Shown: positions 22,430 through 37,400 of the stretch, piece by piece
Layout of the letters: each line of letters opens with the position of its first letter
Numbering within the stretch: position 1 is the first letter of the stretch
Origin: Stercorarius parasiticus
Lineage: Eukaryota; Chordata; Aves; Charadriiformes; Stercorariidae
Direction: 5' to 3'
NCBI GenBank assembly: GCA_013396915.1
Contig: VWZL01001361.1
Span: 828,740 to 892,739 of the forward strand
Length of the DNA stretch: 64,000 bases
Notes under the pieces: model-generated
What the model was told of the DNA's origin: nothing
Databases searched by the model: none
Seen by the model: only the letters and a program-made list of their open reading frames with translations
Made by a program: the position numbers and the translations under genes

Positions 22430-25400
22430 CACCCAGGGCTGTGTATGCAAAGTTATTTTGTGCCTGAACAAGAGCAAACTCTGGGAATTGTACTGGTGTC
22501 TACACTTTCAAGGACTCGAGGTCCGCAGGGTCAGGCTCTACAGGGAAACTCAATCTGAGCAGTTACCTCACAAGAGGGTCAAGATGTGTCTCCTTCTGCA
22601 GGATTGAGAGTCTCTGCTGTCCTTGAAGAAGCCAAAGCTGCTTGTTGGGGCACATTCCAAAGGGTTTGTGTTCATGCCTTGGAAAGGCTTGGCAGCCTGA
22701 ATATCGCTTCTGCCTCCCAGTTAGATATGCGGCACATATAGCACAGTCACACTACTGGGAGCTGCTGTTGCGTTTGCCACTCTTATATTTTCTCCAAATA
22801 AGCTGTAGTCTCATTACGTCCTCCCTGCAAAGTAGGAGCAAGGCGGATTAGTAATATTTCTGAAGGAAATCCAAGAAACAGCCATCGCGCTGATTCCTGT
22901 TCATTTATCCAGTCTGTGTGTTCCCCATGGAGATGGTGAGGGACGTAGTGCTGCTGGGGGTGATGTAGGAGCCAAGGGAGCACCCAGCTCACCAAGGGAA
23001 GATTTGGGTACGGTCTGAGCATCAGTAGGAGCTATAGGCACAAGTTTGCAGGTGCCTGTCCTGAAGTGGGGCAACTAGGCAAGAGCAGCAGCAGAAGACG
23101 GAATACAGCAGAACTGGATTTGGCTTGTGCAGGCTCGGCAAGGCTCTGTTTTTAGAAGGAGAGCTTGTCCCATTTTCCACAGGGGAGAGGGAGATACATA
23201 TCCTGTTCTTGTATGTGTGCTGCTGACCCATAGCTGGGGAAATGACATCTGTGATGAGGAGTAAGAGGCACTTTCCTGGAAGGGCAACTGCTAACCTGCC
23301 GATTGCTGCCTGCCGCTTGCCTGGGTACAGCATACACCCTGGATACCTTCCTGAACAAAACACATTTGTGTCATTGAGACTGGGAACGCTACTGCCCTGG
23401 GGGTAACCTTGCTAGTAGGTGTGTGTTGCTAGGGGCTCCTAATACCACCTAGGGAGCCGGGGACAAAGGTCTGACTGTTGGTCACTTAGGGAGAGGAATG
23501 CTGCTCCAGTGTCAACAGTAAGGACTGGTTCTTTCTTTCTGGTTGATGATAGCTGGCTTGTAAATAGTGGAAACCTGTGCTGTCAGTTTGCTTGCTTAAA
23601 CCTAAAAGATTCTCATTTGTTGTTTGTTCCTCTTACAAAGCCAGTTTTGGAACTTCTTCCCAGCAAAGGAGATAGATATACTTATGCAAATGCCGTTTAG
23701 AGCTTTCTATTAATCATCCAGAAAGGGCTGTCAAACAAATGGGGGAAGGTAGGGCAGTTTACGTCTCCAAGTTAGGCAATTTAAGTCTCCAAGTTGCTGA
23801 CTCTGTAATTTCAAAGTGAAAGTTTAATAATTTCAGTTAACCTTTAACGGAACAATAAGTAACTCATCCTTGCTATGTTCAGAGTCAGTGCTCGGCACAG
23901 AATGTGATGTAAAACAAAATGCCTCCTTTTCTGTGTCTATTTCTTGCCCCCCACCCCCACATGTACGTTGTTTTTTCTCAGAGCTTCCATGTTGTATTGC
24001 AGAGGGAACTCATAAGGACGGCACTACCTTCTAGGCACATAATTTCTGTCTAAAAATATCTTAGTCCTCTCAGAGGAATGTGTTTTCTCTTTGTGTTAGG
24101 CATGCCTTACACACCCTGTCGCTGACATTTTCCAAGAAGCTGTTTGTGAGAATTACACCAGTGAACATCGAAACCCTTCAGGGAACTGCTGAGCTCTACA
24201 TTTGACTTGAAGGCTCAGTCAGTCTCAGAGATTGTAAAATATTGATTGGCTACCATTTTGCGTTTGGACAAAGAGGACTGCATTAGGATAGCTTGAAGAA
24301 TCATGTGCAGAAAAGATATTTAATGACCTTAGTCACTTTGTAGGGGTTAGGTGTGAGTGCCCTCACATTATTTGGAAGCAGACTTTGCCCTTAGTGTTCA
24401 TTACTCAGAATGCTTTGCGAAGATAATATATCCTACTGATCTGCTGGAGTCTCACATTGCACCCCAACAGCCATTCCCAGGAATGGCTTCCAGTGCTCTG
24501 TTGGTAATCGGCCTTGGGCAGGTGGTAGATTAGGAGATGTAGTTAGTCTGCTGAGCTACATGATGTTATTTCTGACCAGATGGTCCTTTAGATAACAAAG
24601 GTATTTTCAAGACAGACGTACATGCAGTGCTGACAGAACCGCACCAGTAAATGTTGATATTTTTCCCAGGACAAAAGCTTTTATTGATAAAGTTGCCTGT
24701 CTCCAGAGTTTGAAAAAAAAAATAAAATGGGGATGAAGATGAGGAGGGGCTTTGGGAGACAAGAGAAGGAGGACTTACTCCCTAGATAGGGAAAACAGAG
24801 TGTAGCTGTGAAAAACACAGCCAGATCAAGAGATTGTGGAAGATCTGGAAGGGGCCTGAGGCCTGGAAGACTCCACGTAGGGTGCTCCTAGAGTCAGTTA
24901 TCATGCTAGGGTATCTCTCCTTTATCAGAGGAGGCAAACCACACTGGTGACACAGCTGCACTTGTAGCTCTGTGCGTGAGTGTTTAGTTTGTCCTGAGAA
25001 GATCACAGCAGAAGCGGGCTCAGCAGGGCTTCCTGCCCTTCCCACAGCAGGAGGTGATTCACAAGGGTGCACTGACCACTTGGAGTGCCATGTCAAGACA
25101 GATTCTGGCAGTGGCTCACAGACAGTCTAGAGGACTTCGTCTATTTCCAGCCAAGAGGGGCTCACCACCTCCCTGTTTTGACATGAGGGCTTTTTCTGAG
25201 TGCTGCTGCTTCCAGCTTCCCTTCAAGGGCAGGCAAGGCCAAGGACAGGTAGAGCTGATAAGGCAGTGACAAGCTTTCCTCCTTCCAGACTGCTAGTGTT
25301 CCCATTTTTGGTGCTTCTCAAGCACCTCTTGACACCATTGTTACAGATGTAGGATCACAGGCTGGAAAGACGTCCGACATTTTTCACCAAATCCAAAGGG

Positions 25401-28400
25401 TAGCTTTCATCTTTTTCAGCCTGCTGGTTGCCTTCACCTCTCTTGAGCACTGTGTCAAACTTGGCTGCTTGTCAGCTTGTCACAATTCCATCTTCCCCTG
25501 GTTCTCCTCCTTCACTGATAGCTACTCCAGCATTCCACTGACATTGAAATACGGTGTAAGCTTCCTGTAAGTAAGAGAACTCTTATGACAGAATTATTAT
25601 TTGTGGAGAAAGAAACAAGTTGTATCATGAAGGGCAGAGTGAGTGCAGCCTGGTTCTTGTGCCCGTGCCTCACCCAGACCACTGAACATCATCTTGGGCC
25701 CTGACCCACCTTGAGTCATTCCTGCCCCCACTGTTCCCTCACGCAGGGAAGAGGCAGCACGTGCTGTGGCCAGCTGTAGGACACCAGCTGGTGGGCACAG
25801 CAAATCTGGTAACACTTTGTGCCTGCTGTTGCCTTCTCCTCAAGTGAAGACAGCTGATGTGTCTCTTCCCCAGGTGCTCATCAGCTTTCACAGACCAGAT
25901 CCTGCTGTCACTTTTGGTTGGATTTTGGTAATAGCTTCAAAAGTGGTAAGAGCTGGGCAGACCATGTGGTCACAGATCCTTGATTTCTTTGGGAAATATT
26001 ATGAATACCTCTTGTTTTTTACAGCATAAACATATGGAGAGGGGTAGGCTTCAGCATGAGAGCAGCTCAGTAATTAATGTATTGTTGCCCTGGTGAGTGG
26101 GACTTGCCCTGGTCCTTCCAGGGCTGCCTGTGCCTGAGAAATAGACCTGTTTTTCCAAAATGTAAATAACCCGATCGTTGACTGTGCAGTGAGGTGCGCT
26201 GCAGCTATGACCCCGAGTTAACTGGTGTTGAAAGGGGACACTTCGTTTGCGCACTGCGCCAAAGACAGCCATAAATCAGGTGTCACCAAGAGCAACAAGA
26301 TATTTTTTAATGTGCATTTCCCACCAGGCCACAATGGCCTGGAGCTGTTCTTAGCTTCTAGTAATGCTCTGCTAAATTACGACAGGTTTAGTAATCAGTA
26401 GAATACTACAAAATAAGTCAGATTTCTTTTTTTTTTTTCAGATTTAAAAGGGCTATTCCATGCTAAAGCAGAAGGGAAGTGAAAACCATACAAAGTCTGC
26501 TTTATAAGTTTAAACTATTGCAACAACCAAAAAGCGTCAGTGATTCTCAGGTGAAAGGTTTCTACTCCGCAGTTTCATTCAGAGGCCAGAGGATGAAGGA
26601 CATGCTTTCAGTAACAGCCAAGATTGGAGCGTTAGGAGTAGGTCATGTTCACAGCTCTGCTGCAGACCTTGCACAGGACGTTCAGGTATCTCCTCTATCT
26701 GGAGAGTGATTAGCTTCACAGTCAAGCACTCGTGTTGAAGTTGCACATGAACTTCATGAGCTGGGTAAACCCAATGACTAGTCACTCTTGAAAGGAGAAA
26801 GTCCCACCCTGGCTCCTCTGTCCATGAGGTCGGTCCTGCTGCACCAGAAGCATTACTGGGTGTGACACTCCTCTGACCACAAGGAGAGCTAATTCAACTC
26901 CCTGACCCAGCAGGAAACCATTTGCTTTCTAATTTTACTCTGTTTCGTAAGAGGTGACTAGGCTTAGTGGAGGTTCAAATCTGTGCTCTCCTAAGTGCAA
27001 GGTGGTGGGACATGGGAGAAAGTTCAACACAAGCTGTGGCATGTAACTTCATCCTGGCATGAGAAGGCTGGAAGTGGTGAGTTGTGGGTGCTAAATGCCT
27101 TGGAACACGGTTTGCTGACTTTAGTGCCTGTACAAGAGACACAGCCTATTCCAGCCCTCTCTCTGCTGTCTAGAAAAGTCTGTTAGGTGTTGTGCAACAC
27201 ATCTGGCTATGTTCATCACTTGTAGAGATGAACAGGCTTTTGGAGTTGAACTGTGGTCCAAAAGACTAAGCATATACTTCTGAAATCTTGCACATGCACA
27301 GTTAGAGGGCCTCTGTGCTCCTCAGGGCACCGTAAACCCTCCTGAACCCTAATCAGCCTTTGCAGCTAGTTTGGTCATCACTGACCAGTATTGATTGGTC
27401 TTGATTTGAAACTCTGGTTGTTGCAGAGAAAATATAATTTGGGTTTTCTGAGGTACTATTCCCAGTTCCTCTGGGCAGCCTCAGCTCTGCATGGGAAAGC
27501 TGTTCACTCCCTCTAATCATCTAAGCTTGCTGGAGATGGCTATGGACTGTCAAAAATTCCCCTTTCCCCATCCTCCCTGGAACGCAGTCCAGACATAGAT
27601 AACAGAATACACAGGTTCCCCTTCAGGAAACCGAACACAGCGGTGCAACCTGCCTTCCCTTTTCTTTTCTTTCACAATCTGTTTGCCCTTCTCAACCTCA
27701 TGCCCAAGAGCTACATATCCTGCCCCAAGTCTCAAGTGAGACAAAGCACAGAGGGAAAGGCTTGCAGGGTCTGTGCCAGTTTCTTTCCTCTGCATTCTCT
27801 GATGTCCACCATAACGGCAGATCTGAGAGCAGCAGGGGCTGGCCTTGGGGATTAGAAGTAGTTTGGTCTGGAGGAGTTCAGATTAAGAAAACAGCAGTAG
27901 GAAAGAGCCCACTACTGAACCCGTGTGGCTCTGACAGCACTGCTGAGCCTGGAGGAGCCTCTTAGCACAGCACAGAGAGGCAGGGCAAGATGCACATTGC
28001 GAATGGGGCTGAGAAGGGGACCTGCAGGTGGGACTTCTCTGTCCAGTGCCAACAGCAAGAGTGGAGATTTTAGCAAGCAGACCTAAGGTAGTCCTGGATA
28101 TAACACAACCCACCAGTGATGGGCGAGCTATGGATCTACATGGGACGCTGCTGCACTCTGACCCCAGGATTAGCTGTCTACCAAACCATGAGCTGTGGGG
28201 CTTTTTGTCTTAAATCAGACATGTTTCTTTAATGGATGGTGTAGGAGGTCTCTCCTGTTGCCCCAGTGACTAACCAGGCCTCCCTGCTTTTGACTGGACT
28301 GGTAGGGGGGGAGCTGAGATGCTTGCTGCTTCCTCATTCCTGAGAGTTCACTGCTTGGGCTCACCACTCCTTAGCTGAGTTCAGTTATTTAAGCAGGACA

Positions 28401-28499
28401 GCCCAGGAGAATACATTATGCGAAAGACAGGGGCTGTGCTGAACAGTGTGGGACCTTCGGGCACCCGGTGTTTGGCTTGTCTTCGTAGGTGCCGTGACC
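22430..28499. other. TRIM45-VTCN1 intergenic region
   Basis: About 6 kb without a gene I can support. It must hold the VTCN1 promoter and any untranslated first exon, but I cannot place a TATA box or transcription start. Open frames here are short, without domains. No CR1 copy of clear identity was seen. Confidence 0.5.
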
Positions 28500-31400
28500 A
28501 TGGCATCCCAAGGCCAGGTCATTTTCTGGAGGTATGATATTATCTGCATCTGCTCTGGGAGAAAGGAGGGAGGGAATTGCATTTTCCAGATGACTCAGCT
28601 GTATCTCGCTGCTGCCAGGAGCTTTCTAGAGACCAGTTCTTTGCAGCTTGACTGTAAAACTGCACTCACCAGTACAGCTTCTTTTATACAATCAGTAAGG
28701 CCATGTAGCTGTCAGACACCCATGTGCAGGTCATCAACTGCAGCCAGGATGGAGATTTATGTCCTAGAAACTCTGCATGGTCCAGCCACCTCAGGTTTGA
28801 ATGCTATTGTAGGTCAGGGTATTGGTGGCCCGAGAAAGGCTCTGTGTTCCTACTGTTGTCGGTCGGGGTATCAATGGCTTGAGGGAGGCTCTGCGTTCCT
28901 GCTGCTGGCCCTCAGTTGCTTATGTCTCCGTCACATTGGCGTGCTATGGGGAGAAAGGCAGAAGCTGTCCTACAGCAAGTTTTCTTGCTCTGTAGGCCAG
29001 GAGTAAGAGCTGAGAAGATGTGCAAGCTGCTTTGTGCCTCTTGTTTCAATGAGCCTCTTTCCTTTGGAGCTACTGACCAAGTCCTGGTGAACTACAGTCA
29101 GAAAAAGAAGTATCGTGGGGAAGGCCATAAAAATATCTACCTCATATCCTTATCTTCTGATTAGTTGAAAATAACCCTCACCAGATGATTGCTAAATTAG
29201 TTGGCAAACTTGCTTCAGCCTCTGATGTACATGGACCAGGCTTTCATCTCAACCTGACTGCTTGAACCACCACCAAGCCATCTCTCTTCATCTCAGGTGT
29301 GGGTTCTTCCAGACTGCACAGAGACTGAGGCTCCAGTGAGGTGTGCGAGACGTCCCTGCTTGTGCTAATTCTGTCAAAAACGTTTCAGCTGTTAGGAGTA
29401 TCTGTCCCACCTGAGCTGAACAGCAGCAGGGAGAAGGACAGTCCGCATGTGAACAGAAGAGACTTCTCACATATGAGCCGTGCTCCAGCTTTCTCACATG
29501 GGGCATCAGTGACGTGCTAAACAGTAATATCATCTGTGCCTTTTCACTGACAAAAGTGAGATCACTAGTAGACATAATGCAACACGGTTTAAATATCCAC
29601 CGGCCATCATATTCCTCATGCGTCCGGAACGCATGTAATAACCAGCTCTGTTATTCTCAAGAGGTAGCCCAGCTGGCTTTTGTCAGGGAAATGCAATAAC
29701 TGATGGGTGTGAAAAACGAATGCCTACCCCTTGCTACTCTGAGAACCATCCTGCGGCTCTGCCAGCACCTCTGCCTGCCCTGGGCGACTGCGTGCAGCCA
29801 AGATGGCAGCAGGTTACTGGAAGCAGCAGATTTCTTCAAGGTCACCGGCCTCTTCAGGCTAATTTTGAAATGCAGAAATAGTCCAGAGAGAGGGGTGAAT
29901 TTTCCAGGAAGCTTTAGAGGAGCAGTGGGAGGTTTCTATTGATTTCAGGAAAAAAACAAAACAAAACAACTCAAAAAATAAAACTGAAGCACTGAGAAAA
30001 GTTGACCTCTGCAATCATTAACTGCTTATTGGAATGGAAACCCCTTCCTTTTGGGTTACCCCTGCCATGCTATTTCTGCAGGAAGCTTTGATGTAAGGGG
30101 GAAGGCAGGGGACTTTCAATCTCTTAATCTTCCTTTTTTCTTGATCCTTGTACCTCTAAGCCCATTCCCGAGGGAAAGCTTATTGTGTGTGGAGCTAAAG
30201 ATCAGGAGGATTAAGCATCTGCTGCCTGCCACAGTGGGGCTGCGAGCCTCTCTGTCCCCAGGCTGTGCGTGGCGGCATTCAGGCTGCCCAGAGCTGCAGG
30301 CAAAACCCCATTTGGCTGATCAGGAAGGGCTGATCAGGGAGCGCAGAAAAGAGGATAGAACACCCGGAGCAGCATCCCGCAGACCACCAAAGGGCCACCA
30401 GGAACCGAGGGCGGCGTCAGGGCTCCGACTTGTGCAGCTCCAGCCATCTGGGTCAGTCTGTTGCCGTGCCTCTGAAACGCTGGAAGTACAAGGGGTGCTG
30501 ATGCACAGAAAATTGCTTTTTGCTTGAACTGCTGGTCTGGACTGTTGTGAAACACAGCTACCATCAGCATGCGGATGGGTGGCCAGCTTCCTCTTGTTTG
30601 CCTGCTCTCTGGGTTGACTCAATAGACATGGAGGGGGTGGCAGGCAAATATTTTTATGGCCCTTGAATCTCACAGTTTCTGTGGAGGAAAGTCCAAAGGG
30701 CTTGATTTCCCCTTGTCCATGGCAAGGGGTGTTCAAGTGGGCAGTGGCATCTGTGTACTGAAAATTGCCAGCCCCCCTGTGTTTGTTACAGGCTTTTCCC
30801 ATCAGACCTGTTGCTGCCTTGAACCAGGGATGGGAAGCACTTCTCTGGATGCAAAGCTAGCAAGGCTTTGCAGCTATGGGGGAAGGTGGTGCCAGCGGGG
30901 GACAAAAGCGTTGGTGCTGGACCTTTTGTGCTGATTTTTGTTTGTGTGTAGTGAGCTGAGGATGTTTTCGGCTTGCACAGTGCTAGGGCAGAGGTGGTGT
31001 TCAGGCCAGAGGGTCCTTTTGAGGACTGGGGGCAAGTATTGTGGCACCTGATGTTTTCAGGGACTGCAGGAGGGCGTCCTGGCTGCTTGTACCCTGTACC
31101 CTCTCTGGCATTTACCAATGAAATTCTCCGTAACCTGCTGGCAGCATCCCTCGGTTCCCAGCAGTTTCTCCCCTGCCCACTCTCAAGAAGGAGAATTTTA
31201 ATCTAGAGGCTTGAGGGTGAGTCAGAGCCACTGCGAGGCAGCGTGGCTGACGCTTGCTCCAGGCATATGTGCTGTGAGTCTAAGCCTGTGCTTCCCAGGC
31301 GTGAGAGCTGAGGTTGATCATGGCAACCTCGGCTGAGTATATAGCAACTATCTCGCTCTGGGATCAGCTCTGTAGAAATTGGTGCAGCTCCTCAAGGATG

Positions 31401-34400
31401 TAGATATTATTCAGCATATGCAAGAGGCTCAGTATCTGCCCTGGAATAGGAAAACACAGATTTGTCCCATGGTGAGCCTAGTCAAGACACTGAGTCACTT
31501 GGGGTTGAGCCCCATGGGACATGAAAAGTCTCTGCTGGGAGGCATCACGCTGCAGGATCCACATGAGCTAGCAAACAAAGTCCCCATCCCACAGGCTCCC
31601 AGGGGAGGTGGTGGTTGGTGATGGGTCCCCAGCTGCCCAATGCCTGTGGCTGGAGGATATCTGCTGCTTTCCTCCCCGACAGGGTCAGCTATGACTGCAG
31701 CTGCGGGGCATCGGGAGCGGGCAGGCAGAGAACTACTGTTCACCCTGGTCATAAGTGAGTGAAAGCTGGTGAGAACAGGGAGGAAACCAAACATATGACA
31801 CCTCCCAGCTCTGAGGGCATCTAGGCAAGAAGGGCTTGGTATGGACGTGAAAGTGTATATGGACTCATATGAACTTTTATATAGACGTATTGCATACTCG
31901 TGGTGAAATACACAGTTCTGATCCCTTCTCCTGAACATGATGGCATGTGCAGACAGGGCTTCCTCAGACAACTTTCCACTGGCTTTAAGGGTGAGGATGG
32001 AAGGGAGACAGCGGGAGGGCAAGCAAGCCTTCTGCAACATCTCCCCTCTTCTCCATCCCCTCTTTCAACCTATCTTCCCTTTCTTCCTTCCCTACTGCTC
32101 CTTGCAGGAGGGGCTTGTTCACACGGTGCAATTCCTTAGAGCTCCCTATCAGCACTGTGATCGTGGCATCTGTGGTGATTGAGGCACGATTGTGCAAGTA
32201 ACTGATGCAGGCGCACACATTAACTGTGGGAGGAGTTCGCGGTTGTATGGACACCAATGGCCTCTCGGGTGGGAGGCTGCCCAGTGTGTTGGGAAAGAGC
32301 GTGCTGCAAGCCAGCAAATGCTGCTGAAGCGGAGCAGCTATTTTTGTGTGGACGGGAGGGCAGTGACACACAGTGACATCTCACTCACCTCCTGTCTGAG
32401 GACCAGATGGGAAGCAGCAGCTCAGGAGTTTATCTGTACAACGGGTTAGAACAAGCCCTGGGCTGGCAGCCCTGAGCGCTGGCGTGGAGTGGCCGCTGTT
32501 GGTGCCTGTGTCTTCTGCAGTGCAGCTCCCTTCAGTGCCCTGCCAGGCTTGGGAATGGGGTAAAGTTCCCTGTGAGGACCTCCTGCAGCTCTCTGGGCTC
32601 TGACAATCGTGAGCAGGGCTGAGCCCAGCATGCCTGTGAGGCTCTTGGGCATCGGCATGTGAGCTGCTTGCCCCAGGATGTGCCTGTGGGTTTTTGTGGG
32701 GAGGAGCTGCTTCTTGGCTTGCTCTGGTGGGGAGCTGAGGTCGCTGCCACAACCTCCCAATCCACATGAAAATGTGCACAGGACCACGTGTGACAGCTCC
32801 ACTGGCTGCGGTGGGAGCCTGCACCCCGCCATGCCTATGGGTCTGTCCAAACTGGTGTTTTCCCGATACAGGTCACACTTGTCAACGCTCGAGCTGTGCT
32901 GCTCCATGCCATGCTGCCTGTCACCTCCTCTGCTGGGGCTGTTCTGCCTGTGTGGCTTGGCCAGTGGTCCTCTCCTCAGTCTCTCATTCAACAGCCCCTT
33001 ATCCGCCTGTGCAAGGAGCAGCCCAAATCTGACCAGCTCACAAACCTTGCCCTGTTTCCAGCCCCCTCCTGCCTGCTCCCTGGCTCATATTGGGTGTCTC
33101 CCTGGGTCAGTGTCCTGTCTTGGTGCTCTGCTCACCTCTCTGGGCAACTGGTCCCTCCCAAGTGCCAGCAGGGACTGCCCGGCTCGCTTATGCACTGGGA
33201 GATACAGAGAGGAGTATCCTCCACTGGCTCCCGCTGCCTCCTCCCAAAGACAAAGCCCGGGTCTTCTCTCCTCCTGCCCCATGATCCCCCATTGATGACA
33301 AGCGCCCACCCAAATGTTCATCACTACTGTGGTCATGTGCTTCACTCGTCCACCTTGTTTTAGGTTTGTGGCTTACCCGTCTTGACGTCCTTCCTGCTGG
33401 CGGCTCTGCAAATGTGCACTGTAGGCGTAGGGTGTGAAAGGAGGTGGGCTGAGTGGTAATGTTGTCCTTTCTTTTTTCCCCAAATAGCATGACTACAGTC
33501 ATTATCATCCTGGCTGTGGTGATTGCCCTGATCATTGGCTTTGGTGTCTCAGGTATGTGACTGCTCAGATTTCTTGTTGTTACCAGCGGGACCATGAACT
33601 TCTGCCCTGCCACTGCCTCCGCCTCTCCATCCTGTGCATGGGCTGAGGTGTGATCTTGTGTGGAAGTGCCACCTACAACCCTTTAATGAAGGCTCACTTT
33701 ATAAAGCTTATGTACCAGATGGCTGAATTAAGACTGCACAGGTGACTTCAGTTCTGGCCTTTCTCAACAAGGTATCAGTACATGGCATTAAACGACAAGG
33801 AGCTGTGCTCTCCTTGGAGATTGTGAGCTCTTGTAGGTTTTAAATAATGCTGACATTTACACACACACATGTGCTCAGGTTGGGTTAGAAGACAGCAGCA
33901 CTTGGCACTCAGAGCTGAGTGAGGAAATCTGTGTCAGCTCTTAATTTCTGTGAAAATTTGTCAGGGGAACGGCCCTAGGCTGCAGCAGTGGCTGTGTATG
34001 CATGAGTCCCAGTGCTGTGGGACACCTCCATTTTGCCCCAGGAAGTGTGTTCCTGGCCTATGCTTTAACAGCAGAAATTAAGTTTTTTTGTTTGGTTGGG
34101 TTTTTTTTAGTTATCTGGTATGTTAGCGACTGAAAAGTTCAACTCCATCTGTTGCTCCATGGAAAGCCAGCTGACGCAAGGGATCGATAAGCGTAGTGCA
34201 GCTGGTGCCGTGGGAGATGTAGTGCTGCGTTAGCTGAAATTTCCTTGGGCTTGGAGCCCTAAACTTACAGATACAGAAAGTCCTGCACATTCCATGCTCC
34301 TTCTCCCAGATGGGAGGAGGCGACAGTATTTATTGCGAAGTCGGGCAACATCTGCCAGGATGGGGCACATTCCCCTGCACCCTCAGAGACAACAAAAATG

Positions 34401-37400
34401 TGTTGCTTTAGTGTTGTCCAAAATGCAGCCGCCTCAGGGTGGGCCGACTGAGGACAAATTAGGGAAGGGCTGGACGGGAAAGAGGACCAGCTCTGGGAAG
34501 AAGCTTATTCTCAAGCTCACTGGTTAGAATTCAACTTGAGAAGTGATCTGGGTCCCCAGGGAAGGGAAATGCTGACTTTTCTTAAATGAAAGAAACCGGT
34601 TTGGATTCCAGTAGGGGTGAAAGAGCAGACTCCTATTTCCCTGCCAGCATTACGCCTTGCAGTCATATTTATATTGCATAAGGGAGGTCCTGACTAAGAT
34701 AAGACAGAAAAATCACACTCTTCTGGCAGCTGCAAAGAGAAAAACCCCTGATACATGTAAGTAAGAAAGAAAACACCATGCGAATTCTTCTCAAACAAAT
34801 AAGTGGAGCTACTTTTTGAAGCATACTGCCTGCTAAAGAAATGCTCCTGCACTTTATCTTGGTATATAAAGCCATGGGTGTTAACTTCTGCATGATAGCG
34901 GCCACTGCTGCCCTTGGGATGTGCCGGTGCCTGTTCAGCCTCAGGGCTGGTGCATGACAGCTGCAGGTCTGGCCTTTTTCTGCACTTGCTGCCTCACCTT
35001 TCTCACTCCGTCCTGCTTTCTCCTTGCAGGAAAACGCTCCATCAGTGTGACAGCACTGACGTCTCCAGGGAACATTGGCCAGCGCGGCATCCTGGGCTGC
35101 ACTTTCGAGCCCGACATCCAGATGGGCAGCATAGTGATCCGGTGGGCCAAGGCAGGAGTAGCCGGGCTGGTTCACGAATTTAAAGGTGGGAAGGACCACC
35201 TGCAAGAGCAAGACACATCGTTTCAGGGCCGCACAGCAGTGTTCGCCGACCAGGTGATCGGCGGCAATGCTTCCCTGGAGCTGAGGGATGTGCAGCTCTC
35301 CGACGCCGGCACCTACTGGTGCTCCGTCACCACGGCCAGAGGGAGTGGGGCGGCAGTGCTGCAGTACAGGACGGGAGGTGAGGGGTCTGAGGAAGAAAAT
35401 CCTGCTGCAAAACACATGCTAATATGGCTTGCTTGGGCCTACTGATGCTAGAGGCTGTGTGAGTGGCACGCACTCCTCCAGCAGCCACCATCAGGCCCTG
35501 CACCCCTGAGTAGGACTGGGGTATTTTTTTTGTCTTTTCCAGAGGTGTTTATGGCCTTACTTCCTCTTTGACCTCATCGTTCCAAAAAAACTCTTATTTT
35601 AATGATCTCAGTTCTCTGTTTTCTTCTCTTTTCCACATGTAGTCTACCAGCTACATAACTGACTACAGAAAGCCCCTAAGAGTGGGAGTAGCTAATTTAT
35701 CTTATAAAGATCCAGATTTTGCACCTGTTAAAGATAAAATTATAGCTTTTTCTCTCAAGATTAAGATATGTATCCAGCCAGAAGTGCTGCATAATAAAAA
35801 TTGTAGCCTATCCTTTTTCTGTTTTTCTAATGTCTTTAGTTTTTAAAAATTACTATCAAAGCAACAAACCACCCATATCATAGTTATCTGAAGTATTACA
35901 TATTTCCTAGTGTTAATTGTTCACCCTGTTATGTGTCAACCTCAAAACATGCACAGACACAGACGAATTTTCAGTTGCGGGTGCTTAATTCTTCTGAACC
36001 CTCTGGGCTTTGGCCATCATTTTCACCACTGGCACAAAGCAACATGGTCCTACTGAACTTGGCAGTATTTCACCCATTTCTGTCACTTCCGTGTCTTTCT
36101 AATGGAATTGTGGTGAGTTACACTGACTATACAACAGGGGTAACATGAGCCTGCACAGGTAGGTGGTCTTAGTATTTCTCTGGCTGGCTTTTGCTGGCAC
36201 CCCTGAGGTCCCAGCATATACCTTGAACTCAGGGTTGGCACAATGGAGTGAGCCCATGACCTTCCAGGGAAAGTTTCTATGGTAGCCAAGGGAATTGTTA
36301 GAAAGGAGGAAAAAAAATCTTCGTGGCTTTCCAGGACAGATCTGGAAACCACCAGGTCTTCACACTCTTCCAGCGAGATGACTTTGGCTGCAGTAACAAG
36401 TCACCTCCTAAAGGGTCTCTTTGTGTTGGAGATTCAGGGTCTGCAGGGGTTTCCTGCAGACTGCAGTCTTTGCACCTTCTCCCTCACCATTGTGACCAGC
36501 ATTGCTGCCTGACAGCTCAAATTGGGAGAGGAAAAAACTCTCAGACACCTCCAAGACAAGAAAATGCAGATTTAGGGTAGGTGACCACTTAGGTGGTAAG
36601 GCCAGATGTACCGGCAGCCTCGGGGAGGTGTCATCTGTGCTTCAGGCCAGCCATAGCAGGACAGTAGTAGCCAGCAGAGCTCTGGAATGAGACAGGCTGC
36701 TTTTCTGCAGGTCCAGCCTCCTCCTTTGGCCCAGCAGAGACAAAGCAGCAGGAGGTGGGCACCAGCTTCTGTGCAGAAGCTTGTGACAGATGTCTTGGAG
36801 ATGCAGCCACTTCCCCATGTCACTCACAGGGAGACCATCTTGGGACAGAACAACATGACAGTTGATGTCACAGGAACATCTGCCCAGTGTCAATTCAGAG
36901 TCTCCCATTTCTTACTGAAAGCGTGTTTTCTGCCCTGTTATGCGAAGCACCTCCCCAAGCAGTGGAAAAAAGGGTGCTGGGCTCACAGACCCCTTATCTT
37001 GCAATGGCTAGGATGGAAGAACTGCTTGGGACCACAGCAGGTAACACCAGGGCCAGAGGGCTTTGGCTGGTGTCTGATGCGTGCTTGAGTCCCGTGGGGA
37101 TTTGGTCTCCTACCTCTCCTTGAAACCTTGTGAATCTGCCTGCTTTTGTGTTGCTTGATTTGATGTTTAAGGTAATCCACACAGAAAAAAAAGCATTAGA
37201 GAGAACAAGTGAAATGCTGCATTAGGTGTTATTTCTGTTGAAATTGGTGAACTCTGCTCTCCTAAAAAGTACATATTCAGAGGTATGTTTTTCTAGGAAA
37301 GCAAGACTAATAAAGTTTTATTTGAGATGGCCTTGGCTTTAAAACACAGCTGACTTTGCAGCGGGCTTTAAACATTTTCTTTAACCCAAGCATGTTGGCG

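Noticed and set aside
32446..33363. Several overlapping frames of 147-205 codons on both strands inside VTCN1 intron 1
   Set aside because: Multiple mutually overlapping frames in all phases, no domain, no paired splice sites; expected in a stop-poor GC-rich intron.
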